From assembly GCA_024653225.1 (NCBI GenBank), contig JANLGA010000088.1:1-5876 (forward strand): a DNA stretch of 5,876 nt, written 5' to 3'. This document shows, one piece after another, positions 1 through 5,595 of this stretch (position 1 is the stretch's first letter; each line of letters starts with the position of its first letter). The DNA is from Bacillota bacterium (GTDB lineage Bacteria > Bacillota > Sulfobacillia > JABLXB01). The position numbers and the translations under genes are program-made. The notes beneath the pieces are model-generated. The model did no database searches. It saw only the letters and a program-made list of their open reading frames with translations, and was not told the DNA's origin.

Positions 1-103
1 ACGCCACGACTCGGCAACTCCGGTCGTTCCGGTACCGGACGTTGAAATTGTGAAAGTCCCGTCCCGCCGCACCCATGATTATTACCTTGGCTCCGTCCTT
101 CAT
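1..103 (-). CDS. Predicted GTPase, cyclic 2,3-diphosphoglycerate synthetase-related family (N-terminal fragment)
   Basis: Only the first 34 codons are inside the window; the gene runs off the left edge. The start is ATG at 103-101, preceded by AAGGGTGGGA at a usual ribosome-binding distance. The protein begins MKDGAKVIIMGAAGRDFHNF. A hydrophobic beta strand followed by GAAGRDFHNFN is the signature I associate with the COG2403-type predicted GTPases often labelled cyclic 2,3-diphosphoglycerate synthetase. The glycine-rich turn fits the start of a nucleotide-binding fold. It begins 20 bases after the argF stop, so it is very likely co-transcribed. From memory, this family often sits beside ornithine carbamoyltransferase and carbamate kinase genes in anaerobes, which would suggest a role in carbamoyl-phosphate or arginine metabolism; that role is inference. 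The diphosphoglycerate synthetase name should not be taken as function. The family call is good despite the short length, but the substrate is unknown. Confidence 0.8.
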   Translation of the reverse strand, partial: MKDGAKVIIMGAAGRDFHNFNVRYRNDRSCRVVA

Positions 104-123
104 GGTCCCACCCTTCCAAGACA

Positions 124-1056
124 TCACAGTGTCAGGGCCAGGATCGCCTTCTGGACATGAAGCCTGTTCTCGGCCTCGTCGAAAACCACGGAATGAACCC
201 CGTCCATTACCCCGTCGGTGACTTCCTCCCCGCGGTGTGCCGGGAGGCAGTGTTCGAATATCGCGTCCGGCTTCGCCAACTTCAGGATGTCCTCGTTGAT
301 CTGGTACGGTGTGAGCGCCTTCACCCTCTCGTCACGCTCGGCTTCCTGCCCCATGCTCACCCACACGTCGGTGTACACGACATCTGCTCCACGCACGGCC
401 TCCCGCGGGTCGCTTGCCAGCTCGATGACGGCCCCGGTGGCCCGTGCGTCCTCCCTCGCCAGCCGCACGATCTCAGGGTTCGGCTCATACCCGGGGGGTG
501 AGCAGACCACGACGTGCATCCCTGTCTTCGCGCCGGCGAACATCAGCGAATGGGCGACGTTGTTGCCGTCCCCGAGGTACGCCAGCTTCACTCCACGCGC
601 CGTGCCTTTCTTCTCGATGATCGTGAACACATCCGCCGCCGCCTGGCACGGGTGAAGCAGGTCGGTCAACCCGTTTATGACGGGAACCGCGGCGTACTTG
701 GCCAATTCGAGCACGTCGTCGTGTGAGAAAGTCCTTATCATGATGCCGTCAACGTACCGCGATAGTACCCTCGCGGTGTCGGCGACTGTTTCACCGCGGC
801 GCAGCTGCAGGTCCTGGGAGCTCAAGAACAGGGCGTGTCCACCCAGCTCGAACATGGCCACCTCGAATGATATTCTCGTCCTGGTTGAGGGCTTGGTGAA
901 TATCATCCCAAGGGTCTTCCCCTTGAGCGGCTGGAACGGCTGCCCCGTCTTGTCCATCATCTTGACGAACCGGGCCGTATCGAAGATCTGTTCGATCTCC
1001 TCCACGGTGAAATCATGGAGCGATACGAAATCCCTCCCCTTCAGTGTCACTGCCAT
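124..1056 (-). CDS. argF: Ornithine carbamoyltransferase
   Basis: This 310-residue enzyme transfers the carbamoyl group of carbamoyl phosphate to ornithine, giving citrulline and phosphate (or the reverse in arginine fermentation), in the cytoplasm and usually as a trimer. The carbamoyl-phosphate motif STRTR is at residues 57-61, HPCQ at 135-138, a GDGNN turn at 162-166 opening the ornithine domain, DVWVSMGQE at 230-238 (the SMG ornithine loop) and HCLPAHRG at 269-276. The SMG loop and ornithine-type HCLP region argue against aspartate carbamoyltransferase. The length is normal for the family. The start is ATG at 1056, chosen because AAGGAGGAGAG (1061-1071) lies eight bases upstream and the protein then begins as family members do. 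An ATG at 1149 would add 31 residues inside the upstream gene and is unlikely. It lies 41 bases after the radical SAM gene and 20 bases before the GTPase gene. Whether it is anabolic (argF) or catabolic (arcB) cannot be told from motifs alone. Confidence 0.96.
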   Translation of the reverse strand: MAVTLKGRDFVSLHDFTVEEIEQIFDTARFVKMMDKTGQPFQPLKGKTLGMIFTKPSTRTRISFEVAMFELGGHALFLSSQDLQLRRGETVADTARVLSRYVDGIMIRTFSHDDVLELAKYAAVPVINGLTDLLHPCQAAADVFTIIEKKGTARGVKLAYLGDGNNVAHSLMFAGAKTGMHVVVCSPPGYEPNPEIVRLAREDARATGAVIELASDPREAVRGADVVYTDVWVSMGQEAERDERVKALTPYQINEDILKLAKPDAIFEHCLPAHRGEEVTDGVMDGVHSVVFDEAENRLHVQKAILALTL

Positions 1057-1060
1057 CCGT

Positions 1061-1071
1061 CTCTCCTCCTT
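1061..1071 (-). promoter_or_regulatory. Shine-Dalgarno sequence of argF
   Basis: On the minus strand this reads AAGGAGGAGAG. The AGGAGG core (1065-1070) is eight bases from the ATG at 1056. It decides the argF start in favour of the 310-residue form over the longer one beginning at 1149. Confidence 0.9.
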
Positions 1072-1097
1072 CCTGGTTTCAACCCTTCCGGGCAACC

Positions 1098-2183
1098 TCA
1101 ATCCAAAACCTCGCCGCGGATCCCCGCGGGGCGGCCGCAGCGAGGGCATGTCCCGTCACGAAGGTGCGACGACCTCAGCGCCAGTCCCGACCTCTCGATC
1201 AGGACCGCTCCGCACCACGGACAGTAAGTGTTCTGCCCGACCTCGTCCCGGACGTTCCCGGTATACACGAAGTGGAGCTCCTCGGACGCTATCTCCCTGG
1301 AGCGCCTCAACACCTCCTCCGGCGTGGGTGCGAGGGTCATCCGATAGTTGGGAAAGTACCTCGAGAGGTGGAGCGGGATGTCCCTGCTGACGGACGCCAG
1401 CCAGCGCGACAAAGCCCTCATCTCCTCCTCCGAATCGTTGAGCCCGGGAACCAGCAGGGTCGTGACCTCGACGTGGCAGCCGGACTCGTACACGAGCTCC
1501 ACCGTCCTCAGCACGGGGCCGAGGAGGCCCGAACAAACGCCGCGGTAGTACTCGTTCGAGAACGCCTTAACATCTATGTTCATCGCATCAATCATCGGCA
1601 ACATCTCGCGGAGAGGCTCCTCGTTGATCGATCCGTTGGTGACGAACACGTTCTTGAGACCGGCTTCCCGAGCCATAGCGGCGGTGTCGAGCACATACTC
1701 GTACCAGACTATCGGCTCCGAGTACGTGTACGCGATCCCTATCACCCGCCTATCTAGGTCTCTTTCCCCGGCTGTGATCGTCACGAGGTTCTCGGGCGAC
1801 ATCTCCCGCGTGGGCGCGTCCTCGTGTGCTATCTGCCAGTTCTGGCAGAAACGGCAGCCCAGGTTGCAGCCCACCGTTCCGACCGAGACCACGTACGACC
1901 CCGGGTAGAAATGGTACAGCGGTTTCTTCTCGATGGGGTCAACGGCAAATGAGCTGCACCTCGCGTACCCCGTCGTGCGGAGCGTCCCGCCGATGTTTCT
2001 TCTGACTCGGCAATAGCCCGCACGTCCTTCTTCGATCGCGCACTTCTTCGGGCAGAGCAGGCAGCGGACCTTGCCGGTACCGTCAATCCGTTCGTAGAAC
2101 CGCGCCTCCCTGAACGAGGGCACCGCGGGCACCTCCATTATATGCATTCTTGCATAGGGGCCGATTTCCTCCTTTGCCGGCAT
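1098..2183 (-). CDS. amrS: AmmeMemoRadiSam system radical SAM enzyme
   Basis: This radical SAM protein (361 residues from the longest start) should use a [4Fe-4S] cluster and S-adenosylmethionine to make a 5'-deoxyadenosyl radical; its substrate is not known. The cluster motif CNLGCRFCQNW puts cysteines at 106, 110 and 113. Before it is the cysteine-rich segment CLLCPKKC (41, 44, 48) plus Cys58, typical of this subfamily, which is related to pyruvate formate-lyase-activating enzymes. The C-terminus carries a second metal-site candidate, CPWC (321, 324) and CPRC (346, 349), resembling a zinc ribbon. YTYSEPIVWYEY at 152-163 and NIDVKAFS at 202-209 also fit the family. It lies 70 bases downstream of the AMMECR1 fusion gene, its usual partner. 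The start is uncertain: ATG at 2183 has no ribosome-binding site, while ATGs at 2147 and 2138 lie beyond an AAAGGAGGA at 2167-2175 that would sit inside the longer form. The family call is firm. Confidence 0.93.
   Translation of the reverse strand: MPAKEEIGPYARMHIMEVPAVPSFREARFYERIDGTGKVRCLLCPKKCAIEEGRAGYCRVRRNIGGTLRTTGYARCSSFAVDPIEKKPLYHFYPGSYVVSVGTVGCNLGCRFCQNWQIAHEDAPTREMSPENLVTITAGERDLDRRVIGIAYTYSEPIVWYEYVLDTAAMAREAGLKNVFVTNGSINEEPLREMLPMIDAMNIDVKAFSNEYYRGVCSGLLGPVLRTVELVYESGCHVEVTTLLVPGLNDSEEEMRALSRWLASVSRDIPLHLSRYFPNYRMTLAPTPEEVLRRSREIASEELHFVYTGNVRDEVGQNTYCPWCGAVLIERSGLALRSSHLRDGTCPRCGRPAGIRGEVLD
2138..2175 (-). promoter_or_regulatory. Possible ribosome-binding site and five-codon leader ORF before amrS
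   Basis: A strong Shine-Dalgarno-like AAAGGAGGA (2167-2175) lies in the N-terminal part of the longest amrS frame. The first ATG after it (2155-2153, about 11 bases away) is out of frame with amrS and encodes Met-Gln-Glu-Cys-Ile before TAA at 2140-2138. That TAA overlaps an in-frame amrS ATG (2138-2136) as TAATG. This is seen directly. Translational coupling through a short leader ORF is one reading. A simple misplacement of the true start, or a chance match, is another. Confidence 0.3.
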
Positions 2184-2194
2184 GACAGCAAGAA

Positions 2195-2212
2195 GCCCCC
2201 GGTTCCGGGGGC
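2195..2212 (-). other. GC-rich hairpin between the AMMECR1 fusion and amrS genes
   Basis: On the minus strand GCCCCCGG and CCGGGGGC form an inverted repeat, in practice a seven-base-pair G/C stem with a four-base GAAC loop. It lies in the 70-base gap after the fusion gene stop and 11 bases before the longest amrS start. It is followed by TTCTTGCTGT, which is only moderately T-rich, so it is a weak intrinsic terminator at best. It could equally attenuate or stabilise the message between the two genes. Confidence 0.5.
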
Positions 2213-2253
2213 CGATCCCAGGTTCCAGGCTGAGCCCCGACAGGTCCGTCCGC

Positions 2254-3615
2254 TCAGTAACGATGTCGTTCCACTGTGAACCGGAACAGCCTCACGCCGG
2301 CTTCTCCCGGGGAGATCCCGGCTTTTTGCCTCGCGATCGCGAGCTGCTTCTCGACCGTGTCCACCCCTTCGAGGTCGGGAAGCAGGAGGCCGCGCCTGTG
2401 TCCCTTCTGGATAATGACCCCGTACCTCCGCGGGTCGAGCTCCTCGGCGCCCGCGACCTCTTCCGGCACGCCCAGTACATCCACCGAATACTCGAGGTCG
2501 TCCAGTTCATCCTCCGTGACGGGTGGAAAACGCGGGTCCTCCGTCCCGGCGCTTATCGCGTTCTGAATTATCTCGGAGGCCAGGTCCTCGCGGCACGGTT
2601 CGATCGTGCCGATGCAGCCCCTCAGCCGCCCGAATTTCTTGAGGGACACGAAGGCCCCCGCCCTCCTCCTCATATCTGGCGGTAAGTCCGCCGGCTTCTC
2701 GGCCCTGCGTCCGTACCGAACAAATGATTCGAGGCTCATTTTCGCCAGGCTGACGTACGGGTCCCGGGACGGCATGCGCCTTCCATCGCCGGCCCGGTCG
2801 GACCTGGCAGCCCCGGTCACCTTGAAGGTGGCGACGGCGTATCCGACTCCGAACGGACCCTCGTACGAGATCAGTTCGGATTCGTACTCCAAGCCGTCGA
2901 GTGCACCGAACATCATTAAGAGCGGTCTCAGGCCGCACTCGCCTGCATCCTCTGCCAGGCGTTCGTCCATTGATTCTATGGGCCGGGGGTCCCCCTCTCG
3001 CAACGCGTCGCATATGGCCCGGTCGAATTCCTTGCCCCTCGGGGAGTATCCGGCCGGCGCACCCCTCACGAGCCTGTGCGACAGGTCTCCGCTCGCTATG
3101 ACGGCGCACCGCCTCGAAAGGCCGGCGCAAGCCACCTGGATCCCTTTCCCGAATTCATACAGGCGTCGGCGGCTCAGCATGCCCATCGTGACGGAGACCA
3201 AGCGGCACCTAATGCCGGCCCTGGAGAGGTAGTAAAGCGGCACGAGCGACCCGTGGTCCAGTCCTACCTCCCTCTCGAGTGGCACGCAACGGATTCCCCG
3301 GCGGGCGGCTTCCTCGATTATCCGCCTCGACAATTGCTCGTCGTTTTCCGTCTTCACCACGACGCCGGGCGCGCCGAACTGTGAGAAGTCGCCCGCCAGC
3401 GGCTGCGCCATGGCCACCAGGAGCGAGTCCCGCAGTACCGGCCCGTGGGGCGTTATCACGACGATGGTCTCCGGGCGAGCCTCCGCGATCCGAGACGCGA
3501 GCTTCTCCATTCCCCGCACCGTGTCGGCCGCGTGTTCGGCCTCGCGCCCGCCCACCTCGGGGACGATGATGGGGGGATGCGGGGACAATGCCGCAAAAAC
3601 GATCCCTCCGTCCAC
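2254..3615 (-). CDS. amrA: AmmeMemoRadiSam system fusion protein: LigB/Memo-like domain plus AMMECR1 domain
   Basis: This 453-residue protein has two domains. Residues 1 to about 268 resemble the class III extradiol dioxygenase / Memo fold: SPHPP near the N-terminus (His13), TPHGP (His57), DHGSLVPL (His121) and SGDLSH (His180) are the kind of histidines that bind metal or line the active site in that fold. After a polar linker at about 269-285, residues 286-453 form an AMMECR1 domain with its hallmark LRGCIGTI (331-338) and EDPRFPPV (359-366). In many organisms these are separate proteins; the fused form is known in Bacillota. The start is GTG at 3615: an in-frame TGA at 3621-3619 excludes anything longer, and GGGAG lies nine bases upstream. 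It is followed by the partner radical SAM gene, so the two probably act together. No reaction can be assigned. Ring-cleaving dioxygenase activity should not be assumed, because Memo-type members are not known to be ring-cleaving enzymes. Confidence 0.9.
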   Translation of the reverse strand: MDGGIVFAALSPHPPIIVPEVGGREAEHAADTVRGMEKLASRIAEARPETIVVITPHGPVLRDSLLVAMAQPLAGDFSQFGAPGVVVKTENDEQLSRRIIEEAARRGIRCVPLEREVGLDHGSLVPLYYLSRAGIRCRLVSVTMGMLSRRRLYEFGKGIQVACAGLSRRCAVIASGDLSHRLVRGAPAGYSPRGKEFDRAICDALREGDPRPIESMDERLAEDAGECGLRPLLMMFGALDGLEYESELISYEGPFGVGYAVATFKVTGAARSDRAGDGRRMPSRDPYVSLAKMSLESFVRYGRRAEKPADLPPDMRRRAGAFVSLKKFGRLRGCIGTIEPCREDLASEIIQNAISAGTEDPRFPPVTEDELDDLEYSVDVLGVPEEVAGAEELDPRRYGVIIQKGHRRGLLLPDLEGVDTVEKQLAIARQKAGISPGEAGVRLFRFTVERHRY

Positions 3616-3766
3616 GAGTCACCACTCCCACCGACTTCGTCGTCACAGCTCGTCCCATTCTCCCCGATGCCGCCAAATCCTCCGGCCGCCCCCGCCGATA
3701 TTCTGCCCAAACGCGGACCCCGCCCTTCGTCGCGAGCCGGACGGCGGCGCCGGCCGCTCGCGGGGC
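3616..3766. other. 151-base intergenic region without recognised gene
   Basis: This gap separates cwlD from the AMMECR1 fusion gene and is strongly GC-rich. Just after the cwlD stop the minus strand has an imperfect, bulged inverted repeat (GCGAG and CCGG pairing with CCGG and CTCGC), but no T-tract follows, so I do not call a terminator. No -35/-10 pair with acceptable spacing was found. A promoter for the AmmeMemoRadiSam genes would be expected here, but I cannot point to it. Confidence 0.5.
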
Positions 3767-4501
3767 TTACGCCGAGAGGCCCCTGACCATGAACTTCGCC
3801 AGACCCATAAAGATGGCCCACGCCAGCCTGGACCTGTATTGCGGCTGCGTGAGCAGTCGCTCCTCTTCGGGGTTGGAAAGGAATCCGGCTTCGACGGTGA
3901 CTGCCGGGATTGACATCTGCCTCAGCACGTACTGCTGCGAATCCCCGAGTGCCTCCCTCCAGGTGACGCCCGTGACGCGTTTCAGCTCTTCCTGGATGGT
4001 CTCGGCAAGCCTGCGGGAGTCCGGATGGCCTCTCGACACGTAGAACGTCTGCGCTCCGCGCTGGGCCTCCGACGGGAACTTGTTGCAGTGTATGCTTATG
4101 AAGACGTGAGACCCTGACGACCTGGCCTTTTGCACCCTGAGCTCGAGGTCGTCAATCCTTCTGCCCGCCGGTGGACCAATGAGATCTGCGGGGTCCTCGT
4201 CCCCCTCCCGAGTGAGGACCGGGATCGAGCCGGCCGACCGCAGGTACTGCGCCAAGAGCCTGGATATCTCGAGGTTGATGTCCTTCTCCAGGACACCCGA
4301 CGGACCCACGGCGCCCGGGTCAATCCCGCCGTGTCCCGCGTCTATGCAGATCACGCGTCCGGCCAACCCGCGCGTGACCGGCAGTGTGCCGCCGGCCAGG
4401 GCGCGCGAGATCGCCGGGAGCACCAGCAACGCGACGGCGAGACTGCACGCCCAAGTGGCGGCCCGCCGAACGATCACCGAGACGCGGACTATGACCAGCA
4501 C
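3767..4501 (-). CDS. cwlD: N-acetylmuramoyl-L-alanine amidase, CwlD-like
   Basis: This 244-residue amidase_3-family enzyme cleaves the bond between N-acetylmuramic acid and L-alanine in peptidoglycan. In spore formers CwlD, with a deacetylase, makes muramic-delta-lactam in the cortex, which germination enzymes recognise. A hydrophobic segment at about residues 14-36 after an arginine-containing N-terminus should act as signal peptide or membrane anchor, placing the catalytic domain outside the membrane. The zinc motif DAGHGG (His57), Glu72 in GVLEKDIN, SIHCN (His138) and the catalytic VEAGFLSN (Glu204) are all present. Length is close to B. subtilis CwlD. The start is GTG at 4501; an in-frame TAG at 4528-4526 limits it, and GAGGGG lies nine bases upstream. 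The position after rplM-rpsI resembles B. subtilis and strengthens the CwlD call over a vegetative amidase. It follows the rpsI terminator, so it needs its own promoter or read-through. Confidence 0.9.
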   Translation of the reverse strand: MLVIVRVSVIVRRAATWACSLAVALLVLPAISRALAGGTLPVTRGLAGRVICIDAGHGGIDPGAVGPSGVLEKDINLEISRLLAQYLRSAGSIPVLTREGDEDPADLIGPPAGRRIDDLELRVQKARSSGSHVFISIHCNKFPSEAQRGAQTFYVSRGHPDSRRLAETIQEELKRVTGVTWREALGDSQQYVLRQMSIPAVTVEAGFLSNPEEERLLTQPQYRSRLAWAIFMGLAKFMVRGLSA

Positions 4502-4568
4502 CGGACCCAGCCCCTCGAGACACAGCTATGGGGTGGGCCACCCGGGTATGAAGCGCGTCAGCATCGCT

Positions 4569-4602
4569 AAAAAGAAGAGCCCGGGTCGAAGACCCGGTAC
4601 TC
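4569..4602 (-). terminator. Rho-independent terminator after rpsI
   Basis: On the minus strand CCGGGTC-TTC-GACCCGG forms a seven-base-pair stem (4591-4597 with 4581-4587), extended by outer GAG/CTC pairing, followed by TTCTTTTT (4576-4569). It starts 26 bases after the rpsI stop and should end the rplM-rpsI transcript before cwlD. Confidence 0.88.
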
Positions 4603-4628
4603 GTTCGTTGCCGCCGAATCCCCTCGCG

Positions 4629-5024
4629 CTACCTCTTCGAGAACTGCGGCGCCTTGCGCGCCTTCTTCAACCCGTACTTCCGCCTTTCCTTCATCCTCGG
4701 GTCCCTGGTGATCAGCCCCGCCTTCTTGAGGGGAATCCTAAGCGATGCGTCCGCCCTTGAGAGGGCCCTAGCGATCCCGTGCCTGACGGCCCCCGCCTGC
4801 CCCGATATCCCGCCGCCGTGAACGTGCGCGATCACATCGTATGCTCCGCAACCCTCAGTCACCCTGAGGGGTTGAGCGACGACTGTCTGAAGCGTTTTCA
4901 GAGGGAAGTACGTCTCCATCGGCTTGCCGTTCACTACTATCCTGCCTGAGCCGGGCGTCACCCACACCCTTGCTACGGATTCCTTCCGGCGACCCGTGGC
5001 GTAGACCTGGATTCGAGCGGACAT
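4629..5024 (-). CDS. rpsI: 30S ribosomal protein S9 (uS9)
   Basis: This 131-residue protein of the small-subunit head reaches the P-site tRNA with its C-terminal tail. It begins with the typical YATGRRKESVARVWV (8-22), has the family signature GGGISGQAGAVRHGIARAL (70-88), and ends in a very basic tail (KKARKAPQFSKR) with the terminal Lys-Arg expected of S9. Length is normal. The start is ATG at 5024, with AAAGGAGG (5031-5038) six bases upstream. It follows rplM by 26 bases, the near-universal bacterial pairing, and is followed by a clear terminator. No oddities were seen. Confidence 0.98.
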   Translation of the reverse strand: MSARIQVYATGRRKESVARVWVTPGSGRIVVNGKPMETYFPLKTLQTVVAQPLRVTEGCGAYDVIAHVHGGGISGQAGAVRHGIARALSRADASLRIPLKKAGLITRDPRMKERRKYGLKKARKAPQFSKR

Positions 5025-5050
5025 TCGGGTCCTCCTTTCAGCACGGCCGA

Positions 5051-5485
5051 CTAGAAGACCGTGATAGTCTCGGGCTTCTGGGCCTCGTGAGGGTGATTCG
5101 GACCGGCATACACCTTCAACTTCCTCGCCATCTTCCTGCCGAGGGTGTTGTGCGGCAGCATCCCCTTCACGGCCAGCTCGACGAGCTTCTCCGGTCTCTT
5201 ACTCCTCAGCTCGCCCAGCGGCGTCACCTTCAGCCCGCCGGGGTACATGCTGTGCCTGTACCAGAACTCCCTTTCGGCCTTTTTTCCGGTCAGAAGCACC
5301 TTCGACGCGTTTATCACGATCACGAAGTCGCCCGTGTCAACGTGCGGTGTGAAAAACGGCTTCGTCTTGCCCCGGAGTATCTTCGCCACCTGGCTGGCCA
5401 AGCGCCCGAGCGGCTTCCCGGATGCATCAACAACGTACCACTTCCTCGGCACTTCGCCCGGCTTGGCCATGTATGTCGTATTCAC
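5051..5485 (-). CDS. rplM: 50S ribosomal protein L13 (uL13)
   Basis: This 144-residue protein is an early-assembly component of the large subunit that binds 23S rRNA. Recognisable segments are KWYVVDASGKPLGRLAS (15-31), the FTPHVDTGD block (45-53), YRHSMYPGG (76-84) and the family signature VKGMLPHNTLGRKMARK (106-122), ending in NHPHEAQKP. The length matches the bacterial family. The start is GTG at 5485: an in-frame TAA lies two codons upstream, a GAGGGGGAT Shine-Dalgarno precedes it, and the resulting N-terminus MNTTYMAK parallels the MRTT-MAK beginning of B. subtilis L13. An ATG at 5470 (residue 6) is the alternative. It is first in a two-gene unit with rpsI, driven by a near-consensus promoter at 5535-5563. 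Confidence 0.98.
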   Translation of the reverse strand: MNTTYMAKPGEVPRKWYVVDASGKPLGRLASQVAKILRGKTKPFFTPHVDTGDFVIVINASKVLLTGKKAEREFWYRHSMYPGGLKVTPLGELRSKRPEKLVELAVKGMLPHNTLGRKMARKLKVYAGPNHPHEAQKPETITVF

Positions 5486-5490
5486 TGCTT

Positions 5491-5499
5491 ATCCCCCTC
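5491..5499 (-). promoter_or_regulatory. Shine-Dalgarno sequence of rplM
   Basis: GAGGGGGAT on the minus strand, with the GAGGGG core about eight bases before the GTG at 5485. Its position favours the GTG start over the ATG five codons downstream. Confidence 0.75.
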
Positions 5500-5503
5500 G
5501 GAT

Positions 5504-5516
5504 GCCCCGGCGGGGC
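5504..5516 (-). other. Small hairpin in the rplM leader
   Basis: GCCCC-GCC-GGGGC on the minus strand forms a five-base-pair G/C stem with a three-base loop, between the predicted transcription start (about 5528) and the rplM ribosome-binding site. Many Bacillota carry an autoregulatory L13 leader RNA just here. This could be a reduced or divergent version, but the match is positional only. No T-tract follows, so it is not a terminator. Confidence 0.4.
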
Positions 5517-5534
5517 CGAAAAGCCACACTGATC

Positions 5535-5563
5535 ATTCTATATAACGCCTCCCGGCCTGTCAA
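5535..5563 (-). promoter_or_regulatory. Sigma-70/SigA-type promoter for rplM-rpsI
   Basis: On the minus strand a perfect -35 TTGACA (5563-5558) and a -10 TAGAAT (5540-5535, one mismatch to TATAAT) are separated by exactly 17 bases, with an AT-rich stretch just upstream of and across the -10. Transcription would begin near 5528, giving a leader of about 43 bases before the rplM GTG. It lies entirely in the truA-rplM gap, so the ribosomal pair can be transcribed independently of truA. Confidence 0.9.
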
Positions 5564-5595
5564 GGAAAGGAACGACGTCGCCCGGCCCAAGGTCC

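Noticed and set aside
1057..1149. N-terminal extension of argF from the ATG at 1149
   Set aside because: It would overlap the radical SAM gene end, its residues are Arg/Pro/Gly-rich and unlike OTC N-termini, and a strong Shine-Dalgarno marks the ATG at 1056.
677..1390. Long plus-strand open frame of 237 codons spanning argF and the radical SAM gene end
   Set aside because: It lies antisense to two genes with clear motifs, crosses their boundary, has low-complexity Ser/Arg/Pro-rich content and no family resemblance. It is a by-product of high GC.
1044..1757. Another long plus-strand open frame, 237 codons
   Set aside because: It is antisense to amrS, has a skewed Arg/Pro/His composition and no recognisable domain.
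2254..3615. Naming the fusion an aromatic ring-cleaving extradiol dioxygenase
   Set aside because: The N-terminal fold resembles that family, but fusion to AMMECR1 and pairing with a radical SAM enzyme place it in the AmmeMemoRadiSam group, where ring cleavage is not an established activity.
3727..3766. Imperfect inverted repeat just after the cwlD stop, as a possible terminator
   Set aside because: The stem is bulged and no T-tract follows on the minus strand.
3456..3821. Minus-strand frame across the cwlD to AMMECR1-fusion gap
   Set aside because: It overlaps the ends of both confident genes in another frame, and its Gly/Arg/Ser-rich sequence shows no domain; it reads as a shadow ORF.
4533..4547. 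Short palindrome GGGTGGCCCACCC upstream of cwlD as an operator
   Set aside because: It is small, allows only a three-base loop or an overlapping repeat, and such G/C palindromes are common by chance at this GC content.
4530..4568. Sporulation-type promoter for cwlD based on a CATA stretch
   Set aside because: Only part of a -10-like motif is present and no matching -35 at proper spacing could be found by eye.
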